This document shows positions 1 to 5,309 of a DNA stretch of 7,074 nt, in pieces. The DNA is taken from contig JAPCJU010000060.1 in NCBI GenBank assembly GCA_027886795.1, positions 1-7,074 of the forward strand. The letters run 5' to 3'. This stretch comes from Nitrososphaerota archaeon. Lineage in GTDB: Archaea; Thermoproteota; Nitrososphaeria; Nitrososphaerales; CADDZS01. Each line of letters starts with the position of its first letter. Position 1 is the stretch's first letter. Both the position numbers and the translations under genes were made by a program. The notes beneath the pieces are model-generated. The model was not told the origin of the DNA. It searched no databases and was given only the letters and a program-made list of their open reading frames with translations.

Positions 1-68
1 AGATAGATACTGAAAATGAAAATATCGAGGACGCTATTAAGAAAATGAAACGCACATTTCTGGATTAG
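1..68 (+). CDS. C-terminal end of an unidentified protein (5' truncated)
   Basis: One frame is open from the left edge (first full codon at base 3) to a TAG at 66-68. It gives about 21 residues, beginning IDTENENIEDAIKKM and ending in FLD. The composition is that of a charged C-terminal helix, and the other two plus frames hit stops within the first 16 or 48 bases. That fits a gene tail, but the stretch is too short to prove coding or to name a family. A 14-nt piece of it, encoding most of NIEDA, recurs at 250-263 in the non-coding DNA downstream. Confidence 0.5.
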   Translation, partial: IDTENENIEDAIKKMKRTFLD

Positions 69-263
69 TTATGTTAAGAAAAGGCCAGGTGGATGTTAAA
101 ACAGCTCAACCTCCAATTTGCAAATAGTTAAACGCCCTAACGTTCACAAAGTAAAATCAGGTTCAGTTTTCTTTACTTCAGTCAATCCCGGTCTTTGCTA
201 ATGAGTTCGATCTAGGTACCTTCGGAATCTTCCTCCCCTTTGAACAAGTATATCGAGGACGCT
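22..263 (+). repeat. 14-nt direct repeat, copies at 22-35 and 250-263
   Basis: The string ATATCGAGGACGCT occurs exactly at 22-35 and 250-263. The first copy lies in the truncated gene and reads IEDA. The second lies in a short open stretch and also reads IEDA in its own frame (KYIEDAL). An exact 14-nt match within about 400 bases is unlikely by chance. It may mark two related coding pieces rather than a regulatory repeat. Confidence 0.5.
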
Positions 264-410
264 CTCTTTGGTTCAGTAAACCTCCGAATCACACGGTTGG
301 GTAAACTCTAAACCAATATTCCCAAAAATCAAATCCAAAAAAATAGTGACTAAAACAGGCGTATGGCGAAGTCCAAATAGTGCCATCTTACGTTAAGTCC
401 TTGATAGGAA
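69..410. other. 342-nt gene-free stretch, probably with decayed coding DNA
   Basis: No open frame of useful length is present on either strand between the truncated gene and the AraD1-type gene. The stretch contains the second copy of the 14-nt repeat (250-263), the short open piece at 216-311, and an 8-bp palindrome AGGTACCT at 214-221. Bases 326-350 are A-rich. The last 40 bases should hold the promoter of the gene at 411. A weak AT-rich box (CCAAATAGT, 373-381) sits about 30 bases before its ATG. I see no tRNA or structured RNA here; a GTTCGATC at 205-212 resembles a tRNA T-loop but has no matching stem. Confidence 0.5.
216..311 (+). pseudogene. Possible gene remnant with an IEDA motif
   Basis: After a TAG at 213-215 one frame stays open to a TAA at 309-311, giving about 31 residues with PLNKYIEDALFGSVNLRI in the middle. 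There is no ATG; only a GTG or TTG could start it (a TTG lies at 240-242). The translation looks protein-like and shares NxIEDA[IL] with the tail of the truncated gene at 1-68. I infer a leftover piece of a related gene. It could also be chance, since a 31-codon open stretch is not significant alone. Confidence 0.25.
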
Positions 411-1406
411 ATGAAATTGGTCCAAATCGTAGACACTGATGGTTCCCGAAAAGTCGGCCTCGTTGATAATGCGAGAAGTGACTTCCTCCGCGTCTTGAAG
501 GACACCAGTTCTACATACGAGCTTGCCATGGGAGCGGCACGACAGGGGATTGGTCTAGAACTTCTGGTGAATCAAAAGCTAACGGAGATCAATGTCGATT
601 ACGATCAAGTAGCTGCCGAGAATCGACTTCTGCCTCCGCTTGACCACCCTGACCCGGCTCACTTTCTTGTTAGTGGAACCGGACTAAATCACCTGGGAAG
701 TGCACTAGCAAGAAACGCCATGCACACCAAAGCTGATTCTAGCGAGTCGGATTCCATGAAGATGTTCAAGCTCGGACTCGACGGGGGTAAGCCGAAGAAG
801 GAGGGAGAAGTTGGTGCCCAGCCAGAATGGTTCTACAAGGGAGATGGAGATTCGATTGTCCCACCGGGTCAGCATTTTGAGCTTCCGTCCTTCTCACTGG
901 ATGGAGGTGAGGAAGCCGAGCTCGTTGGATTATACGTGATTTCAGAATCGGGAGAAGTCTATCGCGTTGGATTCGCACTTGGAAACGAGTACTCGGATCA
1001 CGTTCTGGAAAAGCAGAATTACCTTTATCTCGCGCACTCGAAGCTCCGTGATTGTTCGATCGGACCCGAGCTCTTGGTAGGAAGGCTACCTGAAAAAATT
1101 ACGGGAACGGTTCGAATATTGCGCGGCAATGAAATCATCTGGTCAAGTAACTTTGAAACTGGCGAGGGAAACATGACCCACAGCATCTCGAACATGGAAT
1201 ACCACCACTTCAAGTACAAACGATTTCGAAGACCCGGCGATGTGCACTGTCACTTTCTTGGGGCATCATCACTTAGTTTCGCTCAGGGAATCAAGACAAT
1301 CCAGGGTGATGTCTTTGAAATCTCAGCTCCAGAATTTGGAAGGCCGCTGAGAAATCCAATCAAAGTCGAACCGGAGAAAAGTAGCTTTTCGATCCGTGTG
1401 CTTTGA
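411..1406 (+). CDS. AraD1/GguC-type FAH-fold protein (sugar-acid metabolism)
   Basis: The 331-residue product has the features of the AraD1/GguC branch of the fumarylacetoacetate hydrolase (FAH) superfamily. Its length is also normal for that branch. Characterised AraD1 relatives act on 2-keto-3-deoxy sugar acids such as L-2-keto-3-deoxyarabonate, using a divalent metal. Visible landmarks are PDPAHFLVSGTGLNHLGSA at residues 80-98 with MH at 104-105, the acidic EEAEL segment (E167, E168, E170) that matches the metal-binding ExE of the fold, and GNEYSDH at 191-197, the usual third metal-ligand region. The C-terminal half, including MTHSI near 255, completes the FAH barrel. The protein should be cytosolic. 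The ATG at 411 follows GATAGG closely, with no good Shine-Dalgarno spacing, so a short-leader transcript is likely. It converges on the next gene with 65 bases between stops. The fold assignment is firm; the exact substrate is inference, as no other arabinose-pathway gene is in view. Confidence 0.88.
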   Translation: MKLVQIVDTDGSRKVGLVDNARSDFLRVLKDTSSTYELAMGAARQGIGLELLVNQKLTEINVDYDQVAAENRLLPPLDHPDPAHFLVSGTGLNHLGSALARNAMHTKADSSESDSMKMFKLGLDGGKPKKEGEVGAQPEWFYKGDGDSIVPPGQHFELPSFSLDGGEEAELVGLYVISESGEVYRVGFALGNEYSDHVLEKQNYLYLAHSKLRDCSIGPELLVGRLPEKITGTVRILRGNEIIWSSNFETGEGNMTHSISNMEYHHFKYKRFRRPGDVHCHFLGASSLSFAQGIKTIQGDVFEISAPEFGRPLRNPIKVEPEKSSFSIRVL

Positions 1407-1432
1407 TAACGTTCCTTGAAATTTCTTTCTGA

Positions 1433-1444
1433 AGATCTAGATCT
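1433..1444. repeat. 12-bp perfect palindrome between convergent genes
   Basis: AGATCTAGATCT is its own reverse complement and lies in the 65-base gap between two converging stop codons. A T-rich tract (TTTCTTTCT, 1422-1430) precedes it on the plus strand, as is common at archaeal transcription ends. A palindrome without a loop is a poor hairpin, so it may be a protein site or chance. Confidence 0.3.
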
Positions 1445-1471
1445 GATTGCCGTCTATCACTGAAAAGAGAT

Positions 1472-2476
1472 TTATCCATTCGACTGAAAGTACGGAAGAA
1501 CTTTCTCACCGATGAAAGTTATCCTTTCGGGAAAGGAGTTTGTCACAAGGTCTACATGCGTGGCGCCAACTTTCCGGTAAGATTCTATTATCTCGATTAC
1601 TTGATCTGGAGACGACACAAAATACTTTGAAGCAGATATTTTTTCGTCGGTCAAACTTCTCCCCATTTCTTCGAGTCTTCTCGGGTCCATCTCTCCGAAC
1701 GCTCCGTCCGCCGAGGCACTTGCTTCGCCCGACTTTTTGATTTCTCTAATCCCGTCCTCTTTACTCCCGAAGTAAAGATCGATTAATACCAATTTTTCCA
1801 TCGACTCAGGATCCTTGCCCGCCTTTCGCGCCGAAGACTCAAAGATGGGAAAAATTTCCTCCCGGCATTTTTCGGGCGAGTTTATTGTCGTCAGATGGTC
1901 TCCAAATGTTCCTGCAAAAGAAGTCGCTTTCGGACCAATCGCTGAGAAGTAAATCGGTATTTTCGTTTTTGGTTTTGTGTACAGGAAAACTTCTCGCATC
2001 GGGAAATATTTTCCATCAAAGGAAAAGTAATCCTTGCTTTCCCACATTTGCCTTATGAGCGCGATCCCCTCGCAAAGTCTTTGGGTTCTTTCCTGCCAAC
2101 GCGGGAAACCTCGCTGAAAGAACCTTGCCTCGTTTACTGCCTCGCCGGAGCCCACTCCTAGTGTGAACCTGCCGGGATACATGTTATCGATTGTCGCGCC
2201 GGCTTGCGCTATGATTGCCGGGTGGAATCTTCCTCCAATTGGCGACGTAACGCCTGGTCCGACGCGCACCTTCTTTGAGAGTTGTAACGCGACGGGCATT
2301 ACCGACCACACAAATGATGATTGGTTCCCACCGTGAAACCAAGGCAGAAAATGATCGCCGAACCAGACCGTGTCGAATGGAAACTTTCCGGCTACTATCG
2401 CGCATTCTACAAATTTCTGCGGATCGTTAAAGTTTTCACCGAGATCCACGCTAATCTTGATGGGATTCAAGTTCAC
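1472..2476 (-). CDS. F420-dependent luciferase-like oxidoreductase, FGD/G6PDH-like family
   Basis: The product, about 334 residues, matches the luciferase-like (LLM) TIM-barrel oxidoreductases and most closely the F420-dependent glucose-6-phosphate dehydrogenase (FGD) subgroup, whose usual length is about 336. Counting from the GTG start, GDHFLPW at 40-46 supplies the catalytic His42 and Trp46, and GVGSGEAVNE at 107-116 supplies the acidic Glu112; these correspond to His40, Trp44 and Glu109 of mycobacterial FGD. HPAIIAQAGATIDNMYPGRF (85-104) is a family hallmark. The Arg that binds sugar phosphate in FGD (before WIVASDPDE) is not obvious here, where the sequence reads SKYFVSSPD, so the substrate may not be glucose 6-phosphate. 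The open frame starts just after a TAA, and possible starts are TTG 2488, GTG 2476 and TTG 2470. I chose GTG 2476 because a TATA-like box at 2502-2510 predicts transcription from about 2480, which would exclude TTG 2488. The enzyme should be cytosolic. Confidence 0.85.
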   Translation of the reverse strand: MNLNPIKISVDLGENFNDPQKFVECAIVAGKFPFDTVWFGDHFLPWFHGGNQSSFVWSVMPVALQLSKKVRVGPGVTSPIGGRFHPAIIAQAGATIDNMYPGRFTLGVGSGEAVNEARFFQRGFPRWQERTQRLCEGIALIRQMWESKDYFSFDGKYFPMREVFLYTKPKTKIPIYFSAIGPKATSFAGTFGDHLTTINSPEKCREEIFPIFESSARKAGKDPESMEKLVLIDLYFGSKEDGIREIKKSGEASASADGAFGEMDPRRLEEMGRSLTDEKISASKYFVSSPDQVIEIIESYRKVGATHVDLVTNSFPERITFIGEKVLPYFQSNG

Positions 2477-2500
2477 TAAACAGAACAAAATTTCCCATAA

Positions 2501-2512
2501 GAATTTTTATGC
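2501..2512 (-). promoter_or_regulatory. TATA-like promoter of the F420 oxidoreductase gene
   Basis: On the minus strand the sequence GCATAAAAATTC resembles an archaeal TATA box. Its centre (about 2506) lies 26 bp before about 2480, which would give an almost leaderless transcript starting at GTG 2476. No Shine-Dalgarno sequence precedes any candidate start codon. Confidence 0.4.
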
Positions 2513-2576
2513 GATGACTGTATCTTTGCATTTGATCCATCTCTTCGCCGTTTTTTTCGAAATCTCGTAGTTTGAT

Positions 2577-2795
2577 ATGTCTCCACATCCGGAAAAATCG
2601 AACCAGGTATTCCATATCATCTTAAAAATGCGAAAGATCAAAAGGATTGCAATTTTGAAGTTTCAATGCCACGTCTGTGAAAGGGTTGTATCGGCGAGGC
2701 TTCCTCACCTCCACAAGAATAAGCAGCTTGGCTATTGCGAGAACCTTTCTCCCAAAAACTATAGCAACTTTTCTGATGGGCCATTGATAGATTGA
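2577..2795 (+). CDS. Small putative zinc-binding protein
   Basis: The longest form is 72 residues from ATG 2577. I do not recognise a named family. The middle reads FQCHVC (29-34), then ARLPHLHKNKQLGYC (40-54), so Cys31, Cys34, His44 or His46 and Cys54 could make one CCHC-type zinc site. Small proteins of this sort are frequent in archaea and often bind nucleic acid or partner proteins. The basic run before the first cysteine (KMRKIKRIAILK, 17-28) would suit nucleic-acid contact. ATG 2628 (residue 18) or TTG 2655 (residue 27) may be the true start, because the first 17 residues look unlike the rest. The gene is divergent from the F420 oxidoreductase (about 90-100 bases between starts, depending on the start used) and converges on the membrane gene 25 bases downstream. 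It could still be a chance open frame, but the spacing of the metal ligands argues for coding. Confidence 0.48.
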   Translation: MSPHPEKSNQVFHIILKMRKIKRIAILKFQCHVCERVVSARLPHLHKNKQLGYCENLSPKNYSNFSDGPLID

Positions 2796-2813
2796 TCATT
2801 CCGGTGATCGGAA
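2794..2813. terminator. Two alternative small hairpins between convergent genes
   Basis: GATCA/TGATC can pair across 2794-2809 with a 6-nt loop, and TTCCG/CGGAA can pair across 2799-2813 with a 5-nt loop. The two overlap and cannot form together. They fill the 25-base gap between the stops at 2795 and 2821, so they could help end transcription from either side, but no long T-tract follows directly on either strand. Confidence 0.28.
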
Positions 2814-2820
2814 GCCTGTT

Positions 2821-3645
2821 TCACAGTTCCTCGTGATGCAGGTAGAACGAGAGCGCGAAAAGAAGGTACGCCCATACGTAGATCAAATCGTCAATATTTC
2901 CGTTGTAATACGTGCCGGTTGCTACCTGATAGAGAAATAATTCATCTGCGACAATGTCCAATATGATCGCTCCTGCAAGGACGGTCCACCACCTGCCCAT
3001 TGTCCCGCCCGCGAAGATCGCTAGACCAAATATCGCTAATGAGAGAAGCAGGAGATCCGCGACCGGATATGTCAAATCCGTTATTACGGTAGTGCTGGGT
3101 AGTGTTTGGGAAAATTCAATCGGCAGTACAATGGCAAGTACGAGCGATACCGACATGCTGATGATACCAATCGCAGCAATTCGGCGATTAGCGGTTAGCC
3201 CTGATCCGAATGCCCTAAAATACATCAAAATCGCAAGGCTCATGGGAAAGTAGGCAGCAATATAGAAAACATCCGGGATTCCAGGGTAGGGTACGTCGAC
3301 TCCCGAAAAATAGTAAATCGCCCATGTAAATTCGGCGAATATCCAGAACGCAGTTCCCAGTGAAAAACAAAACCAGATTCTGTCAAAATTTCGTTCTCGC
3401 AACTTGAATCCATATTTTCGCGCGCAGAGGAAAGAAGCGAGAAAAGCTCCCGAGGCAAAGATGGTGGGGATAACGTTTGATATGGGACCAATCAGATTTG
3501 GGTAGAACTGCTGCAGTCCATAAACGAGAGAGACAAAGAACCCGATTGCGAAGAAAGAGACATAAGTTTTCTTGAAATCTTTTCCTTCTTGGATCCAAAG
3601 ATCCGGTTTGCTCTTCTCTTCGACCTCCGGAGAAATAGAAGTCAT
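2821..3645 (-). CDS. Stand-alone polytopic membrane protein, sensor-domain-like
   Basis: The product is 274 residues with a charged cytosolic-looking N-terminus (1-26) and about eight hydrophobic helices, near 28-47, 54-74, 89-111, 123-146, 155-175, 188-212, 218-236 and 251-269, ending in HHEEL. The motif DxxY occurs at three helix starts: D125-Y128 (PDVFYIAAY), D190-Y193 (TDLTYPVAD) and D253-Y256 (DDLIYVWAY). This pattern resembles the membrane input domains that precede histidine kinase, PAS or GGDEF modules in other proteins, but here nothing follows the last helix, so the protein has no output domain of its own. It starts at ATG 3645, 12 bases after the stop of the V4R gene, and AGGG lies 9-12 bases before the ATG, so the two are very likely one operon. 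I infer a role in membrane sensing or in presenting a signal to the V4R protein. I cannot name a family with certainty. Confidence 0.8.
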   Translation of the reverse strand: MTSISPEVEEKSKPDLWIQEGKDFKKTYVSFFAIGFFVSLVYGLQQFYPNLIGPISNVIPTIFASGAFLASFLCARKYGFKLRERNFDRIWFCFSLGTAFWIFAEFTWAIYYFSGVDVPYPGIPDVFYIAAYFPMSLAILMYFRAFGSGLTANRRIAAIGIISMSVSLVLAIVLPIEFSQTLPSTTVITDLTYPVADLLLLSLAIFGLAIFAGGTMGRWWTVLAGAIILDIVADELFLYQVATGTYYNGNIDDLIYVWAYLLFALSFYLHHEEL

Positions 3646-3657
3646 AATTCAAACCCT

Positions 3658-4191
3658 TCAAATCTGCTTAACAGCTACGAGTTCGATTTTACAAATGTGT
3701 TCGGCACTCTGGCTGATCGAGCAAACGACATTGGACTTGAATTGTTTAGAAAATAATCTCGTCGTCATGCTGATGATTACTCCTCGGAGAAAGTTACACT
3801 TATTCTCCGACACGCTTTTTGTGCAGAAGGCGCAATTGGTCACCAAGACTTGTAAAGCCTGGCCTGACTCCAGATCTCCAGTAAACGCGATCTTTCCGAA
3901 TCCTTCTTTGAACAAGTTCTGGGTCAGGAGGCGGAGTGACACCGCCTCGGATTCGGGGGTCGCCTTCGACTGTTTCTCAATCTCGTTAAAGAGCATGGAT
4001 CCGTAGGAAACTCCCATTTCGAGGATGATTACGGAAGCTCCCGTCGAAAATTTCTTGTAAAGACCTTCCTGGAGTGATCTCATTGCTTCCGAGCTCAGAA
4101 CGACCATCCTTCCCCCGGTCAGGTTGCTTCTCACATCAGCGAGATGGGGATCGAATAGGTACGTCGATTGAAAATCGGAAACGGACGGCAT
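3658..4191 (-). CDS. V4R (4-vinyl reductase-type) domain protein
   Basis: The 177-residue product ends in a V4R domain, a small-molecule-binding fold found in archaeal regulators and in bacterial phenol or hydrocarbon sensors. Residues 35-72 form the usual N-terminal helix pair (EAMRSLQEGLYKKF, then IILEMGVSYG), 83-98 another helix, and 99-117 strands. The C-terminal part carries the family's cysteine pattern: Cys120, Cys123, Cys132 (KCNFLRGVI), Cys157 and Cys167, which often binds a metal or responds to redox. No helix-turn-helix or kinase part is present, so it is a binding module rather than a complete regulator. ATG 4191 has no Shine-Dalgarno site, but a TATA-like box and a 10-bp palindrome lie just upstream. 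It is the first gene of a likely two-gene operon with the membrane protein that starts 12 bases after its stop. A cytosolic sensor feeding the membrane protein, or receiving from it, is my inference. Confidence 0.78.
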   Translation of the reverse strand: MPSVSDFQSTYLFDPHLADVRSNLTGGRMVVLSSEAMRSLQEGLYKKFSTGASVIILEMGVSYGSMLFNEIEKQSKATPESEAVSLRLLTQNLFKEGFGKIAFTGDLESGQALQVLVTNCAFCTKSVSENKCNFLRGVIISMTTRLFSKQFKSNVVCSISQSAEHICKIELVAVKQI

Positions 4192-4199
4192 TCCAGTAT

Positions 4200-4209
4200 T
4201 GACTAGTCA
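4200..4209 (-). promoter_or_regulatory. 10-bp palindrome over the predicted start site of the V4R operon
   Basis: TGACTAGTCA is a perfect palindrome ending 9 bases before ATG 4191. The TATA-like box at 4222-4230 predicts transcription from about 4200, inside it. Archaeal repressors commonly bind between the TATA box and the transcription start, so this is a candidate operator, possibly for self-regulation. Confidence 0.35.
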
Positions 4210-4221
4210 GTTTTTTCCCGG

Positions 4222-4230
4222 ACTATACAT
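4222..4230 (-). promoter_or_regulatory. TATA-like box of the V4R and membrane protein operon
   Basis: The minus strand reads ATGTATAGT, centred on 4226. Transcription 25-27 bp downstream would begin near 4200 and leave a leader of about 9 bases before ATG 4191. A CCGGG and a run of six A lie between the box and the palindrome. Confidence 0.38.
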
Positions 4231-4312
4231 TCGATAGCTACAGCAGTACTAACTCAAAATCCACAGAAAGATTTCGAGCCATGAGTTTCTATAGAATTTG
4301 GAAGCAGTAAAC

Positions 4313-4331
4313 GGTCGTTTTAGAAACGATT
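4313..4331 (-). terminator. Hairpin just after the small membrane protein gene
   Basis: TCGTTT (4315-4320) pairs perfectly with AAACGA (4324-4329) around a 3-nt loop, and two G-T wobble pairs (4313-4314 with 4330-4331) extend it on the plus-strand reading. It begins four bases past the stop at 4336, where a transcription end would be expected on the minus strand. It lies outside the coding region and about 80 bases upstream of the V4R promoter, so it could insulate the two units. Confidence 0.38.
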
Positions 4332-4335
4332 TAGG

Positions 4336-4668
4336 TCACCGAAAGGACAATCGTCTTGGGGTTAACAGGGGCATAAACACTAGCTCCAGTGAGATGGCCA
4401 TGGAGGTGAACGTCCATATGTACAGCGTCGCTGCAACGTTGGAGAGTAAAGGACTGATCGCTTTTGAAACAATCGTTGAAAACCCTTGCAAATTTGGATT
4501 ACTAGGAAAAATAACAAGGAGAGTCTGAATTGCGCTTCCGAAATAATTGTCAACGAAAAAAATGATAAACGAAGCCTCGGCAATTGTTGAGACACAAAGA
4601 AATATCAGCCAAGCATAAGCGATCCTGCTAGTCAACCCCAGGAGACCAAATCTGGATCCAGGATCCAT
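4336..4668 (-). CDS. Small membrane protein of unknown function
   Basis: The 110-residue product is not one I recognise. It has a strong hydrophobic helix near 16-39 (AYAWLIFLCVSTIAEASF) and another near 74-102 that ends in a basic tail (TPRRLSFR). A moderately hydrophobic stretch at 46-54 may be a third segment, followed by a polar loop (PSNPNLQG, 55-62). Glu31 and Glu95 sit inside or at the edge of the helices, which is unusual unless they have a structural or ion-binding role. ATG 4668 is the first possible start because a TAG lies two codons upstream in frame. AGGGA immediately precedes it, too close for a Shine-Dalgarno site, and a TATA-like box lies about 34 bases upstream. It is probably transcribed alone: a hairpin follows its stop. 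Confidence 0.58.
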   Translation of the reverse strand: MDPGSRFGLLGLTSRIAYAWLIFLCVSTIAEASFIIFFVDNYFGSAIQTLLVIFPSNPNLQGFSTIVSKAISPLLSNVAATLYIWTFTSMAISLELVFMPLLTPRRLSFR

Positions 4669-4836
4669 TCCCTAATAAGCGAGGAATCCCGGTCACCAGT
4701 ATATCTGGAACCGTTACGTTCGTCCTTTTTCGACTAAAGAGTTAGGCGTACATGAAACTTGATTTCGCCTTACAATCTTACAGGTCCATTGAACCCAAAT
4801 ATTTCGCAAAGGTTCCCCCTTATGCACCAAAGATTT
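4669..4836. other. Gap between the two membrane protein genes
   Basis: These 168 bases hold the promoter of the gene at 4336-4668 and the 3' flank of the frameshifted gene. A plus-strand open frame from ATG 4752 runs to 4955, but its second half lies over the opposite-strand membrane gene and its translation has no recognisable features, so I do not count it. No repeat or clear hairpin was seen. Confidence 0.4.
4698..4706 (-). promoter_or_regulatory. TATA-like box of the small membrane protein gene
   Basis: The minus strand reads AGATATACT, centred on 4702. A start site about 26 bp downstream (4676) would give an 8-base leader before ATG 4668, the same geometry as at the other minus-strand promoters here. 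Confidence 0.38.
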
Positions 4837-5279
4837 CTAGGGATTTTCTTTCGCTGGTTGTGCTGAAGACATTAGATCAGCGGGTTTCTTTTTCGAATTT
4901 TCTCTATACACGCGGGAAGCAAAGAAAAAGACTCCGAGCAAAACTATCGCCGTGACCACCTCGATGATGGAGACTATCGTGGGAGCCTTTAGCGGGGTTA
5001 GCAACCCGAGCTGATCGTCGATCGTGACCACTAAGTAAATTATTGAACCTACGACGGCGACCAGAGATGCGACACGGGGTTTGAAGAAAAGTAGTACTAA
5101 TGATGCAATGTTCAAAATCAAGCCGACAAAGAGGAGAATTAACCAACGGAGCGAGGATGCGTTGCCGATGATGGCGGACGCACGAGTTCAAATACAACAG
5201 GGGATATCAAGAAATCTAAGAAGATGAAAACAGCCAACAACAGAACTAGAATCTTGACATTTTGGGATAGTTTTTTCAT
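4837..5279 (-). pseudogene. Four-helix membrane protein gene with a frameshift
   Basis: From ATG 5279 one frame gives MKKLSQNVKILVLLLAVF, a helix, then FLISPVVFELVRPP, and stops at a TAA 46 codons in. The frame one base back is open from a TGA close to FELVR and reads ASAIIGNASS, LRWLILLFVG, and then two more helices (VASLVAVVGSIIYLVV and TIVSIIEVVTAIVLLGVFFF) before a charged tail ending at TAG 4837. Joining the two in their 48-base overlap (about 5133-5180) gives an uninterrupted protein of about 147 residues with four helices and a DDQLGL loop. One base appears to be missing from the sequence. No ATG or GTG opens the second part; the first TTG (5121) falls inside a helix, so a separate gene is unlikely. 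It is a real pseudogene or a sequencing error; there is no slippery heptamer to suggest programmed slippage. I do not recognise a named family. Confidence 0.62.
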
Positions 5280-5309
5280 AGGAATGCCGGATTGCAGCCA
5301 GATCAATCT

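Noticed and set aside
205..221. GTTCGATC followed by a short palindrome, like a tRNA T-arm
   Set aside because: The flanking bases do not form the 5-bp T-stem, and no acceptor, D or anticodon arm can be found upstream.
2370..2570. Plus-strand open frame from ATG 2370
   Set aside because: Its first half is antisense to the conserved N-terminus of the F420 oxidoreductase and the rest covers the divergent promoter.
3572..4006. Plus-strand 144-codon open frame opposite the V4R gene
   Set aside because: The V4R protein on the other strand has a conserved cysteine pattern; this frame has no recognisable domain.
4752..4955. Plus-strand 67-codon open frame from ATG 4752
   Set aside because: More than half lies opposite the better supported membrane gene, and the basic product has no recognisable motif.
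5133..5180. Programmed -1 ribosomal frameshift in the broken membrane gene
   Set aside because: No slippery heptamer of the X-XXY-YYZ type and no evident downstream stem in the overlap; a lost base is simpler.
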